The notes: generated from the sequence alone by a model not told the origin. Shown: positions 20,591-29,205, counted from the first letter of the stretch. The stretch is 62,879 nt of DNA from an uncultured Gammaproteobacteria bacterium (GCA_929200535.1 CAKMZV010000008.1:1-62879), one strand, 5' to 3'. Translations and numbers: made by a program.

Positions 20591-22684
20591 ATGCTGAATC
20601 GTGAAGAAATTAATAATATTTATCTTGATTATGGATTTGAGATAAGGAAGCAAAATATAGATAATATTGCTGTTTTTTCAATTAGGAGCGGTCACTTTTT
20701 AAATGCTGATATTGTTAAATTAACAGATGATGCAGATAGCGAGTCTGCATATAAACAATTTAAGGGAGCTGGTTATGCGTGCACTGTAAGAGGCTATAAA
20801 AATATTTCAGAAGCAGCATTAATCTTATTCAAAGGTTTTTTTGGAGTAGATGGAGCACATAAGCGTCATAGCAGAGACTATTCAGAGTTTACAAAATCAT
20901 TAGTAGAAAAGTATTCAAATAATGCAACCTATACATATATTGAGTCAGACTATTCAATTAATGGAAAGGATGGGGAAAAGAAGGTAGTAAATGAAATTAT
21001 AGAAAGGCTAAGTAGTGATTATCCTATTCTTTTTTTGATTGAAGCAGCTGCGGGTTTTGGAAAGACATGTACATCATATGAATTACTAAATGGTCTAATT
21101 GCTTCAGAAAAAAATAAGGTTCCATTATTTACTGAATTATCAAGAAATAGGCAGGCTAAGTTATTTAAATATGTTCTTCTTGATGAAATTGATAGATCAT
21201 TTCCACAACTTAACTCGCCATTAGTGAAAAAAGAAATACAGAATGGTAATGTTCCAGTCATTCTAGATGGATTTGATGAGTTGTTACATCATAGTGGAGA
21301 GCGCTCTGGATATGAGAATGTAGAGCCTATGATGGAAACAATAAGTGAATTATTAAAAGGTAAATCAAAAATAGTTTTAACGACTAGAAGAACAGCAATT
21401 TTTGATGGAGATGATTTTCATGAATGGATGGACTCTCATGAAAAAAAATTTGAAATTATAAGAATTAGATTAAAAGAACCTACTGCTGAACATTGGTTAA
21501 CTAAGGAGAGGCTTGAGGAACTAGAGAAAAATAATTTCCCAATAAAAAAATTGTTAAATCCTGTGTTACTTGAATATCTTAAATGTATATCACAACGTGA
21601 ATTCGGAAAGGCAGTCCGTAATCTGGACTCCCTTGTTGATATATACTATAAATCTATGCTAGAAAGAGAGCGTATAAGGCAAGATCTTCGAATATTGCCA
21701 AAAAATCAGTATAGAGTCATGAAATCTATAGCTCAGGACATGATTGAATTTAACTATACTACAGAAAACAAAGATTATATTTTAGATTTAATTATTTCGA
21801 ATAACAAACTATTATTGCAAGAAGCAAGAAATAACTACCCGAGTGATCAGAGACCCACTATTGATGAATTGGCAAATAAATTAGCTAGTCATGCATTTCT
21901 TGACAGAAAAAATGATGAAAAGGGTATTTGTTTTGTAAATGAATTTATTCTAGGTAATTTTTGTGCTGAATGTATCTTAGAAGATGCAAACTTAGAATGG
22001 GCAGGTGATCAAAGATTTATTGAGCCATGTATTGTTTCATATTCATCAAGAAGCTTAACTAGCAGGAATAGATTATGGTCTGCACTTAAATTCAGAATGG
22101 AATTTGTAAATGTGGAACAAAGGGTATCGTACTCTATCGCACTGACAGATTCATTATCCATAGATATTAATAATGAAAGTATTTCAGAAATAACCATAAG
22201 AGATATAAGACTTGGTGAATTTTCAAAAATAGATCAATCTGTATTTATAAATTGTGTATTTATAGGGGTTTCTTTTTTGGTTGAGAATTTGATAGGTGTT
22301 ACGTTTGTTGATTGCCGTTTGTATGATTGTAATATAGTTGGTGATATAGGTCATTCTATTAATTTTATCAGTTGTATTGATAATAATGATGTTATAGAAA
22401 GTGCAAGTATAGTTGAATTTAAAGAAAAAATAATAAATCAAAAAACAGAATGTGAAATATATATTCTTGAAGAATTCTGGCCAAAAGGTATAGAAACATT
22501 TCACAAACATAAATCAATAAAAAAAATATGCGCAAAAAATAATAATTTTAATAGCTACGAAATTCTATCAACTTTGGAACGTCTTAAAAAAACTGGAATA
22601 CTTAAGGTTTCAAAAAAAATAAGCTTTGTTGAGTTGAATTTAGATAAAATTTGTGAAATAAAAAACATATTAGGTCGTGATTAA
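20591..22684 (+). CDS. NACHT-type STAND NTPase, possible defence sensor
   Basis: A 697-residue protein. Residues 1-135 form an N-terminal domain I do not recognise. A NACHT NTPase core follows: Walker A EAAAGFGKT (G155-T159), Walker B VILDGFDELL (D226, D229, E230) with the small-residue/DE pattern typical of NACHT, and a sensor segment IVLTTRR near 262. The region to about 520 looks helical. Residues about 540-620 contain pentapeptide-like or beta-solenoid strands (FINCVFIGVSFLVENL, FVDCRLYDCNI). The gene is very AT-rich. Its stop overlaps the start of the RelA/SpoT-domain gene (TAATG), implying translational coupling and a joint function. Known bacterial NACHT proteins act in anti-phage immunity; that role is inferred here. 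It could instead be a regulatory ATPase. Confidence 0.8.
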   Translation: MLNREEINNIYLDYGFEIRKQNIDNIAVFSIRSGHFLNADIVKLTDDADSESAYKQFKGAGYACTVRGYKNISEAALILFKGFFGVDGAHKRHSRDYSEFTKSLVEKYSNNATYTYIESDYSINGKDGEKKVVNEIIERLSSDYPILFLIEAAAGFGKTCTSYELLNGLIASEKNKVPLFTELSRNRQAKLFKYVLLDEIDRSFPQLNSPLVKKEIQNGNVPVILDGFDELLHHSGERSGYENVEPMMETISELLKGKSKIVLTTRRTAIFDGDDFHEWMDSHEKKFEIIRIRLKEPTAEHWLTKERLEELEKNNFPIKKLLNPVLLEYLKCISQREFGKAVRNLDSLVDIYYKSMLERERIRQDLRILPKNQYRVMKSIAQDMIEFNYTTENKDYILDLIISNNKLLLQEARNNYPSDQRPTIDELANKLASHAFLDRKNDEKGICFVNEFILGNFCAECILEDANLEWAGDQRFIEPCIVSYSSRSLTSRNRLWSALKFRMEFVNVEQRVSYSIALTDSLSIDINNESISEITIRDIRLGEFSKIDQSVFINCVFIGVSFLVENLIGVTFVDCRLYDCNIVGDIGHSINFISCIDNNDVIESASIVEFKEKIINQKTECEIYILEEFWPKGIETFHKHKSIKKICAKNNNFNSYEILSTLERLKKTGILKVSKKISFVELNLDKICEIKNILGRD

Positions 22685-23562
22685 TGTTGGAACAGAGTGA
22701 TATTCGTATAAACAATCAGATACATAAGTCAATTGAGGAGGAGCTTTCTAAGTTGGGTTTATTATTTAGAGTATTCTCTAGAATAAAATCACCTGCTTCC
22801 TTGAAGGCAAAAGAACTACGAGGTGGCAACAAGTATAGTGGAGTAAAAAAAATACAGGATTATTTTGGCCATAGAGTGGTTTTGTATTTTCCTGATGATA
22901 TTAAAATAGCAAAGAAAGTTCTTGTAAAGAGGTATGAATATGATTCTAAATCGTCGACGATTGATATTCCAGAGAAAAATGCATTTAATGCAACTAGATA
23001 CAATTTAATATTTAAAATACCAACAGAATATATTAAGGAAAGTATAACCTTAGATAATGAAAAGGAGTTAATTGATAGCACACTTGAAGTTCAAATAAGA
23101 ACTGTACTATCGGAAGGATGGCATGAGGTAGAACATGATATGAGATATAAATGCCAAGAAGACTGGGATGAAAATGATGATTTGAATCGAGCTTTAAATG
23201 GTGTGTTTGCAACACTAGAAACATCAGAGTGGAGTATGTTAAAGTTGTTTGAAGAATTGTCTTATCGACACTATAAGAAAAACGAATGGTCTCCTATGCT
23301 GAGAACAAAATTCAGACTTAGAATGGATGGTGAATTATCTAATTCACTCTTAGACATCCTTAATGGAGATCAAGATATTGGTAAAAGTATATTTAGAGTT
23401 GACCGAAAAAAATTTATAGAAATATTGTTATCAAACGAAATTGAGTTGCCAATAAATATGGATAATATTGTTTATCTCTGTAACCATTATTTTGTCCACT
23501 CTCCAAAAATTAAAGAACTTACTCCATCTCCAGTTCTTGAGGAGATACTCAAATCTCTGTAA
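22684..23562 (+). CDS. RelA/SpoT-domain nucleotidyltransferase, likely effector of the NACHT gene
   Basis: A 292-residue protein with a (p)ppGpp-synthetase-like domain in residues 10-165. The R33-x-K35-S36 motif, D59 and R64 in DYFGHRVVLYF, the EVQIRT strand (E135-T140) and the W-H-E-V-E-H...YK signature (146-156) match RelA/SpoT folds. The usual G-Y-x-x-x-H segment is altered (NATRYNLIF), so the product may be non-standard. No hydrolase, TGS or ACT domain is present, as in small alarmone synthetases and toxSAS effectors. Residues 165-292 are of unknown function. The gene is coupled to the NACHT gene by a 1-bp overlap. A 79-bp tandem duplication spans its 3' end and changes the last residues. 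Confidence 0.8.
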   Translation: MLEQSDIRINNQIHKSIEEELSKLGLLFRVFSRIKSPASLKAKELRGGNKYSGVKKIQDYFGHRVVLYFPDDIKIAKKVLVKRYEYDSKSSTIDIPEKNAFNATRYNLIFKIPTEYIKESITLDNEKELIDSTLEVQIRTVLSEGWHEVEHDMRYKCQEDWDENDDLNRALNGVFATLETSEWSMLKLFEELSYRHYKKNEWSPMLRTKFRLRMDGELSNSLLDILNGDQDIGKSIFRVDRKKFIEILLSNEIELPINMDNIVYLCNHYFVHSPKIKELTPSPVLEEILKSL

Positions 23563-23633
23563 CCATTATTTTGTCCACTCTCCAAAAATTACAGAACTTA
23601 CTCCATCTCCAGTTTTTGAGGAGATACTCAAAA
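23476..23633 (+). repeat. 79-bp tandem duplication over the 3' end of the RelA/SpoT-domain gene
   Basis: CTCTGTAACCATTATTTTGT starts at 23476 and again at 23555, and the copies match for about 79 bp with three or four differences. Because 79 is not a multiple of three, the first copy now ends in ...ILKSL. The original end was probably ...ILKNVR, as read from the second copy (23625-23643). Confidence 0.9.
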
Positions 23634-23735
23634 ACGTTAGGTAATAGAATATATGATAATTTAAATTCATTCAGTCTAGTGTTATTGCCGTTAGTGTTTG
23701 AAATATTATACTTTCAAATATAAGAATAAAAGTTA

Positions 23736-23852
23736 AGGGTATAGGCTACTTTTTATGATATTCATGTTTTATTATAAAAATAACTTACAATGCCCTTTAG
23801 TCTAAGAGGGGGAGACTCAAGATAAAATCTATGAAAAAAATAACCTGTCCCC
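23736..23852. repeat. REP/MITE-like inverted repeat element, copy 1
   Basis: The left end GGGTATAGGCTACTTTTTAT is mirrored by the right end AAAAAATAACCTGTCCCC. A second full copy is at 28911, a half copy near 34190 and a short variant at 48632. A conserved tail CATTATCCTTTTC and the TAAACATAAAAATCAAAAG repeat follow at 23853-23912. This fills most of the gene-free stretch 23634-23928. Confidence 0.65.
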
Positions 23853-23928
23853 ATTATCCTTTTCTTTTTTGCAACTGCATACCAAATTATTGTAAACATA
23901 AAAATCAAAAGTAACTTATATTATTACT

Positions 23929-24732
23929 ATGATTAAAAAAACTTTAAGAAAAATACTACCTGTATCTATTAAAAATCAAATAGGTATGATATTAGAAATG
24001 GCTATCAAAAAAAGAATAATAAAGCGAAACTATTCTGGTTTTCCACTTTTTGTACACCTTGAAGACCGTACAGGGTACGAGTGGTATAACAATGATTGGG
24101 ATCTTTTACCAGAAATTGAGTTGTTGAAAAAAGGAAAATTATGTTCAGGTGCAAAAGTTTTTGATTGTGGAGCTCATCAAGGAATTCTTGCTTCTATTCT
24201 TGCTAATATAACCAGTGAAAAGGGACAAGTAATAGCAGTAGAAGCAAATCCTCATAATTTTGATTTGGCAGTGAAAAATCGCGATATTAATGCGCTTTCT
24301 CAACTTGAAATTATTAATAAAGCAGTTGGAGAAAAAGAAGGCGAGGTGTCATTTATCAACCGTTCAAACGGAAGAATAAAATTAAAAAATATAAATGAAA
24401 AAGGAATCAAAATCCCGTGTACTACAGTCGACCAACTAAGTAAAGAGTTTGGAACGCCTGATGTTATATTCATTGATGTAGAGGGGTACGAGGTTAACGT
24501 ATTGAAGGGTGCAAAGCGCACACTAGAGTCTCGCCCAGATTGTTTTATAGAAGTACATGTAGGTTGTGGACTTGAAAATTTTGGATATACTGCTCAGGAT
24601 GTGTTAGATTTCTTGCATAAGTATAAATATCAAATTTTTGTAAAACCTCAAAAAGAAAAGGAATTTAAGTTATTAGAAAAAAATAGCGAATGTCCGAAAG
24701 AGCATTTTTACCTTGTTGCATTATCAGTATAA
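23929..24732 (+). CDS. FkbM-family methyltransferase
   Basis: A 267-residue SAM-dependent methyltransferase. Residues 75-220 show the FkbM pattern: VFDCGAHQGILASILAN (SAM-binding loop), VIAVEANPHNF, the VDQL turn after the CTT strand, FIDVEGYEVNVLKGA and a CFIEVH strand. The family O-methylates sugars and natural products; the substrate here is unknown. No glycan cluster surrounds it. It is the first cassette-like gene of the array: its stop codon lies inside the 5' core of the attC at 24727. No second attC is seen upstream, so it could be the chromosomal edge of the array. Confidence 0.8.
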   Translation: MIKKTLRKILPVSIKNQIGMILEMAIKKRIIKRNYSGFPLFVHLEDRTGYEWYNNDWDLLPEIELLKKGKLCSGAKVFDCGAHQGILASILANITSEKGQVIAVEANPHNFDLAVKNRDINALSQLEIINKAVGEKEGEVSFINRSNGRIKLKNINEKGIKIPCTTVDQLSKEFGTPDVIFIDVEGYEVNVLKGAKRTLESRPDCFIEVHVGCGLENFGYTAQDVLDFLHKYKYQIFVKPQKEKEFKLLEKNSECPKEHFYLVALSV

Positions 24733-24768
24733 CAAAGCACTCCAACGGACTGCCTAAAGGCAGCCGCA
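24727..24768 (+). other. attC, 5' half only
   Basis: GTATAAC followed by AAAGCACTCCAACGGACTGC matches the left half of the array's attC sites. The right half is replaced by the middle of a DUF6980-like gene. Confidence 0.6.
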
Positions 24769-24968
24769 TTCCGGAATTCGATGAGTACGGAATAATAATT
24801 CACGATGGCGGCTCGGCGGTTAGTGAAATAAAGTTTTGTCCATGGTGCTGTCATACGCTTCCAGAATCAAAGCGAGATGCATGGTTTGACGCACTAGAAG
24901 ACTTAGGGTTTTATGACCCTTCTGAGCAAGATATACCAAAGGAGTTTAATAGAGATGCTTGGCATTGA
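24768..24968 (+). pseudogene. 5'-truncated DUF6980-like gene fused to a half attC
   Basis: The readable segment IPEFDEYGIIIHDGGSAVSE, then FCPWC, LPESKRD, WFDALEDLG and DIPKEFNRDAWH, matches the C-terminal two thirds of the small DUF6980 proteins as I recall them. The normal N-terminal CC motif and start are missing. An open frame extends upstream to 24690, but that part is translated attC and FkbM sequence, so the gene is judged a remnant. A complete attC of a different type follows at 24972. Confidence 0.6.
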
Positions 24969-24971
24969 AAC

Positions 24972-25043
24972 ACCTAACAAGTCAAGAGGCAGTCGCCACG
25001 TCGTGGATGGACATGCTGCACGCCGCTACTTGAAGCGTTAGGT
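24972..25043 (+). other. attC site
   Basis: Core ACCTAAC at the left and GTTAGGT at the right, with an imperfect palindrome between (GGCAGTCGCC... and GCCGCTACTTGAAGC). Its sequence differs from the main attC type of the array, so this cassette came from another source. Confidence 0.65.
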
Positions 25044-25050
25044 TTGTGAG

Positions 25051-26124
25051 ATGAGTCTCGTAGCATTTGATGAATCTGGAAACACTGGTGTCGATCTTCT
25101 AAACCAGCAACAACGAGTATTCGTGCTTGCGTCAAGTGATTTATCAACACGAGAGTCAGAAGAGCTTTTATCGGTAGTTCTAACACACCAAGCTAGTGAA
25201 GCTAAGTTCTCCAAACTAAAAAAAAGTGTTGCAGGCAGACGCAGGATAATTAAGTTTCTTAAAAGCACTGCCAAATTTGCAGATAGAATAAAAACTTCGT
25301 TCTTTCACAAGGAATATATGGTCGTTACAAAGATCGTAGATCTGATTATTGAGACAATGGCGTACAGGGATGGGATAGATCTATATAAAGACGGTGCCAA
25401 TATCGCAACAGCAAACATGCATTATTACTGTATGTCTACTTACTGCGGAAATGAAAGAACGCGTGAGATGTACGAAAAATTTGTCGAGATGGTTAGATTT
25501 CAAAGCATTTCGTCGATAAATAATTTCTTTTATGCCATGAGGCAATTGCATGGAAGTTGTATTGACAAATCGTATAGAGATTCCCTTACTCCGATTTTAG
25601 CTAGTAAAGAGATAATTCAAGAAATACTAGAAAGCAGTGGCAAAAACTACTTAGACCCAGCAATTCCTGCGTTCTTTCAACATTGCGCGCATTGGGGTGA
25701 CAAATTTGAAGAGCACTTCGATGTTTTACATGATGATTCAAAACCGTTGTTTCAGGAAAAGGAGACATTGGAGCTTTTTATGTCTAAAGACTTAACTCAT
25801 CAAATTGTGGGATATGATCGTAGAAAATACGGATTACCGTTGAAAGCGAATGGCGTTTTTTTTGGTAATTCTAAAAAAGATTCACGCTTGCAAGTGGTAG
25901 ATTTGGTTGCAAGTAGCTCTGGCTATTGGGCGCATAGGACAGCTGCTGGTGAAACAGATAATGATTTTTATAACGACTTAGAAGGAGCAGGTATTCAAAA
26001 ATTCGCTCTAAATTTATTATGGCCTACACCAAAAGTAACTCCTGAGGAGTTGGGTACCGACGGTGGTTATGGAGTTAATGCTGCGGATTACATGACGGAA
26101 CAATTAGCGAAACATCGAAAATAA
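25051..26124 (+). CDS. DUF3800 protein (RNase H-like fold)
   Basis: A 357-residue cassette protein. The N terminus carries the family's DESG motif (D7-E8-S9-G10) and the C-terminal half has HDDSKPL and DSRLQVVDLVAS, the acidic motifs of DUF3800. The fold is thought to be RNase H-like and many members neighbour defence or mobile genes; catalytic activity is unproven. It starts 8 bp after an attC 3' core, with TGAGATGAG just before the ATG, and ends next to a truncated attC. Less AT-rich than neighbouring cassettes. Confidence 0.75.
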   Translation: MSLVAFDESGNTGVDLLNQQQRVFVLASSDLSTRESEELLSVVLTHQASEAKFSKLKKSVAGRRRIIKFLKSTAKFADRIKTSFFHKEYMVVTKIVDLIIETMAYRDGIDLYKDGANIATANMHYYCMSTYCGNERTREMYEKFVEMVRFQSISSINNFFYAMRQLHGSCIDKSYRDSLTPILASKEIIQEILESSGKNYLDPAIPAFFQHCAHWGDKFEEHFDVLHDDSKPLFQEKETLELFMSKDLTHQIVGYDRRKYGLPLKANGVFFGNSKKDSRLQVVDLVASSSGYWAHRTAAGETDNDFYNDLEGAGIQKFALNLLWPTPKVTPEELGTDGGYGVNAADYMTEQLAKHRK

Positions 26125-26160
26125 ACCTAACAAACGCATGCAGTCGGCTCTTTCCACTCT
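26125..26160 (+). other. attC, truncated
   Basis: ACCTAAC core and AACGCATGCAGTCGGCTC remain, but no matching right half with a GTTRRRY core is found before the next gene. Probably a decayed junction. Confidence 0.45.
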
Positions 26161-26242
26161 CTATGCTCCTAATTTTTGGTGAGCAAGGCTTTAGGCAATA
26201 ATAAGCACTAAAATATATTTTAAAATTAAAAATGGTAAATTT

Positions 26243-27187
26243 ATGAAAGCAGTCGTTACATCAGATTATGGTTCGGTTGAAGTATTGAATATTGAAAATG
26301 TTGAAAAACCAACAATTGGCAAAAATGAAATTTTAATTTGTATTTATGCTTGTTCAGTTAATCCTATTGATTGGAAAATCAGAAAAGGATTACTCAAGGC
26401 AGTCAGTGGAAAGAAACCCCCAAAAATCCTTGGAGGAGATTTCTCTGGTATTGTAGATGAAGTCGGTGCAGAAATTAAGGATTTTAAAATAGGTGATGAA
26501 GTGTGGGGGCATATTAATGCGTTAAAAGGCGGAGCATATGCCGAATATATCAAAGTAAATACGAATAATATTTGCCTTAAACCTAAAAATTTTGATTTTA
26601 TACAGGCTGCTTCCATTCCATTAGCAGGATTAACAGCGTATCAGTCACTTGTTAATTATGGAAAAATTAAAGAAAACTCAACAGTACTGATTAATGGTTG
26701 TACTGGTGGTGTGGGAAGCATAGCAGTTCAAGTTGCAAAGTTTTTGGGGTGTCATGTTACAGGAGTATGCAGTGCTAAGAATGCTGAGTACGCAAGCAGT
26801 ATTGGTGTTGATGTGATTATTGATTATAAACAAGAAAATATTCTAAATTCTAATAAAACATTTGATAGCATATATGACTTTGTTGGCAATATGACATTCT
26901 CTGAGTCCAAAAAAATTATAAAAGAACAAGGTGCTTTTATAACGCTCAATCCAAGTTTTCCATTGCTAATTTTTGGTGGAATAATGAATTGCTTCCGTTC
27001 AAAAAAATACAAAGGAATGTTGGTTAAATCATCAAGTGACAATTTGAATAAGTTAAAGGATATGGTTGAATCAGAGGCATTGAAAGCGACTGTTGAGTCG
27101 GTTTTTCCATTGGAAAAAGTTCAGCAAGCACACACTCATAGTGAATCGGGTAGGGTAGTAGGTAAGGTCGTTATGTCTCTGAAATAG
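26243..27187 (+). CDS. Zinc-free medium-chain dehydrogenase/quinone oxidoreductase
   Basis: A 314-residue NAD(P)H-dependent oxidoreductase of the MDR superfamily. Residues 25-120 form the GroES-like domain (CSVNPIDWKIRKG, GGDFSGIVDEVG). The Rossmann domain has NGCTGGVGSIAVQVAKFLG (about 150-168). No structural-zinc cysteine cluster is seen, so it resembles quinone oxidoreductase/reticulon-4-interacting types. Short for the family but apparently complete, ending in GRVVGKVVMSLK. It is a cassette: its stop lies at the edge of the attC at 27190. Confidence 0.82.
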   Translation: MKAVVTSDYGSVEVLNIENVEKPTIGKNEILICIYACSVNPIDWKIRKGLLKAVSGKKPPKILGGDFSGIVDEVGAEIKDFKIGDEVWGHINALKGGAYAEYIKVNTNNICLKPKNFDFIQAASIPLAGLTAYQSLVNYGKIKENSTVLINGCTGGVGSIAVQVAKFLGCHVTGVCSAKNAEYASSIGVDVIIDYKQENILNSNKTFDSIYDFVGNMTFSESKKIIKEQGAFITLNPSFPLLIFGGIMNCFRSKKYKGMLVKSSSDNLNKLKDMVESEALKATVESVFPLEKVQQAHTHSESGRVVGKVVMSLK

Positions 27188-27189
27188 TC

Positions 27190-27244
27190 GCCTAACAAAT
27201 CATTCCAGCGGATGCTAACGCACCGCTGAGTTTGGACATTAGAT
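27190..27244 (+). other. attC site (main type)
   Basis: GCCTAAC core, CATTCCAGCGGATG arm, loop, CACCGCTGAGTTTGG arm, and ATTAGAT in place of the GTTRRRY core. CCAGCGG pairs with CCGCTG. Confidence 0.85.
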
Positions 27245-27257
27245 TGAAGGAAGTGTT

Positions 27258-27791
27258 ATGCGAACAATAATATTTTTAACAATTTTTTCATTTTTACTGC
27301 TATGGATCGGTTTGGCGGCTTTTTTGACCGGCTATATACCAGCTGAGTATCTTCCAGAAAATTTTAGACAACTTACTCTCCCTAAGAGTACCACAGATCT
27401 TGGTGATTCATTAACCATACTTGATGGGGTATTTACTTCTATAGCAATGGTTTTGGGTCTTATTGCAATCCTGCTTCAGGGCAAAGAGTTGAAAGAATCA
27501 ACAAGGGCTCAAACAGAGCAAGCACATTCGTTATCGATACAAATTAATCAACAAAACTCTTCAAATATTTTAGGTGCTTATGCTGCATGGTTACAGTTTT
27601 TATTAACAGAAGTGGAAAGACTTGAAGAGCAAATTGACAAGCTATTAAAAGAAGTAAAGACTGAAAAAATTGATGAAAAGAAAAACGAGAAATGGCAAAT
27701 AATAAAGAACTCGAGAGATCTTCAAATAAATTATCGAGACCAAACCAAAGAGACTGATAATAAAATACAAGAGTTATTAAATTCAATCTAA
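27258..27791 (+). CDS. Small membrane protein with coiled coil, unknown
   Basis: A 177-residue protein I do not recognise. Residues 1-24 are a hydrophobic segment and residues 55-72 a second one (IAMVLGLIAILLQ). Residues 72-177 are rich in Glu/Lys/Gln and look coiled-coil (LTEVERLEEQIDKLLKEVK). The topology suggests a membrane hairpin with a cytoplasmic helical domain. It starts 14 bp after an attC with GAAGGAAGTG as ribosome-binding site, so it is a normal cassette gene. No downstream attC is clear before the repeated leader at 27849. Confidence 0.7.
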   Translation: MRTIIFLTIFSFLLLWIGLAAFLTGYIPAEYLPENFRQLTLPKSTTDLGDSLTILDGVFTSIAMVLGLIAILLQGKELKESTRAQTEQAHSLSIQINQQNSSNILGAYAAWLQFLLTEVERLEEQIDKLLKEVKTEKIDEKKNEKWQIIKNSRDLQINYRDQTKETDNKIQELLNSI

Positions 27792-27848
27792 AATATGTTT
27801 TCAGCCGACATAAAAATCAAAAATAACTTATATTAAACTCATATACGC

Positions 27849-27877
27849 TCTTTAAAGCAAGATTGTTGTGGTATTAT
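27849..27877 (+). promoter_or_regulatory. Promoter-like leader repeat, copy 1
   Basis: TCTTTA and TATTAT are spaced by 17 bp (AAGCAAGATTGTTGTGG). The same spacer core recurs at 29136 and 32260, each upstream of a cassette gene, followed by a GGTTTAATAAATA tail. Confidence 0.5.
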
Positions 27878-27915
27878 TGGAGGTTTAATAAATACTTATG
27901 CCGTAAGGAAACATC

Positions 27916-28371
27916 ATGCCTAAACATGAAATAATTCGAGCTTCATTGAAGCAAATTTTCTCTGGGATAAAACAACTCAAAGAAGCCCTACCTTCCAAAG
28001 AATTTACTATTGATGGACGTTTGGTAGGTGATATTGGAGAAGCCATAGTTCAACGAGACTATGACATAACTTTATTTGAAGGCTTAGCCAAAGATTATGA
28101 TGGTCAAACGTCCTGCGGTAAAAAAGTTCAAATTAAAGCCACATTCAAAAACTCTCTAACTTTCAAGAAAATTTCTGATTATTATTTAGGTATAAAGATT
28201 TACGAAGATGGTTCATATGAAGAAATTTTTAATGGTCCTGGTAGCTTCATTGCCGAACAATATAGTCACAGAAAAGGGTTCGGAGAAAACTTGCTATCTT
28301 TTCCAAACAAAAAACTGATACAATTATCCTCAGATGTGCCAAGTACAGAACGAATCAAAAAATTGGCATAA
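27916..28371 (+). CDS. DUF6998-type putative restriction-endonuclease-like protein
   Basis: A 151-residue cassette protein. FTIDGRLVGDIGEAIVQRDYDI (residues 30-51) followed by DGQTSCGKKVQIKATFKNS gives an E...D...QIK arrangement like a PD-(D/E)XK nuclease core. This matches DUF6998 proteins as I recall them. No partner methylase is present. The ribosome-binding site AAGGAAAC precedes the ATG, and the stop lies inside the attC at 28366. Target and activity are unknown. Confidence 0.7.
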   Translation: MPKHEIIRASLKQIFSGIKQLKEALPSKEFTIDGRLVGDIGEAIVQRDYDITLFEGLAKDYDGQTSCGKKVQIKATFKNSLTFKKISDYYLGIKIYEDGSYEEIFNGPGSFIAEQYSHRKGFGENLLSFPNKKLIQLSSDVPSTERIKKLA

Positions 28372-28419
28372 CAAAGCACTCCAGCGGACGGTAAACCGCC
28401 GCTGAGCTAGGCGTTAGGC
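28366..28419 (+). other. attC site (main type)
   Basis: GCATAAC core, CACTCCAGCGGACGG arm paired with CCGCCGCTGAG, and GTTAGGC core. It is one of the best-preserved sites in the array. Confidence 0.9.
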
Positions 28420-28481
28420 AGTGAATGTGCCTCAAAGTCTTGACTATTTTTTTTAATTTTTTGGGTATTAGAGTTATTATT

Positions 28482-28874
28482 ATGAAAAGATTTTTTTTAT
28501 CAACCCTATCTATAATGTTTATGATATTATTAGTTGTTTCAAATTCTTTTGCAGGAACCTATGATTGTACTTTCACTCATAGAAATACTCAAAATGGTCT
28601 TGAAAAAGAAAAACTGAAACTCACATTTGCTATCAGCGAAATAGATGATAAGGCTCACGTAATTGGCAATACAGGCACTCCTTCTGAGGTTTTTCATATT
28701 GATAAAGGTTTTGGAAAAACATTCATTGAAATAACAGATTTGGGCAATGTGATGACTACAACTATTGATAAAAAAATGAAAGCTGTTCATAGCAGAAATA
28801 CCGTTGGTTTTTCAGGAAAACTCATTCCTCAGCAATTTTATGGCTCGTGTACAAAAAGGCAGCTTAACAAATAA
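28482..28874 (+). CDS. Small secreted protein, unknown
   Basis: 130 residues from the ATG at 28482. That start is preferred over the upstream in-frame one because it begins directly with a signal peptide: MKRFF, a hydrophobic core, then NSFAG with cleavage after FA. The mature part is about 108 residues with two cysteines (TYDC, YGSC), possibly one disulfide. Periplasmic location is inferred; no domain is recognised. It follows an attC, and no attC lies directly after it; a GGGGTCAGAGTAAAATTAA motif and a REP-like element follow instead. Confidence 0.7.
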   Translation: MKRFFLSTLSIMFMILLVVSNSFAGTYDCTFTHRNTQNGLEKEKLKLTFAISEIDDKAHVIGNTGTPSEVFHIDKGFGKTFIEITDLGNVMTTTIDKKMKAVHSRNTVGFSGKLIPQQFYGSCTKRQLNK

Positions 28875-28910
28875 CTGGGGTCAGAGTAAAATTAAATCTA
28901 AAACAATTAA

Positions 28911-29033
28911 GGGGGATAGGTTACTTTTTATGGTATGATTTTTATTTTTTATTATCAAGAAGATAATAGTAATACTCTGTATCCCAAGAGGAGAAACTCA
29001 AGATGAAACCTATGAGAAAAGTAGCCTATCCCC
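28911..29033. repeat. REP/MITE-like inverted repeat element, copy 2
   Basis: GGGGGATAGGTTACTTTTTAT at the left and AGAAAAGTAGCCTATCCCC at the right are inverted. The interior resembles the copy at 23736 (GAGACTCAAGAT / GAAACTCAAGAT). The tail CATTATCCTTTTC plus TAAACATAAAAATCAAAA follows, as in copy 1. The gene-free stretch 28875-29205 is filled by this element and the leader repeat. Confidence 0.7.
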
Positions 29034-29135
29034 ATTATCCTTTTCTTATTTGCAAATGCATACCAATTATTGTAAACATAAAAATCAAAAACACCTTATA
29101 TTAAACTCATATATGCTCTTTAAAGCTAAATAAAT

Positions 29136-29164
29136 ATGTTAAAGCAAGATTATTGTGGTATTAT
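29136..29164 (+). promoter_or_regulatory. Promoter-like leader repeat, copy 2
   Basis: ATGTTA, a 17-bp spacer AAGCAAGATTATTGTGG, then TATTAT, followed by a GGTTTAATAAATAGTTA tail, about 40 bp before the HNH gene. Confidence 0.5.
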
Positions 29165-29205
29165 TGAAGGTTTAATAAATAGTTACACGCTCACATGGAG
29201 TAAAC

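Noticed and set aside
24690-24968. An intact 92-residue gene
   Set aside because: The first 26 codons are FkbM gene end and attC sequence; only the later part resembles DUF6980.
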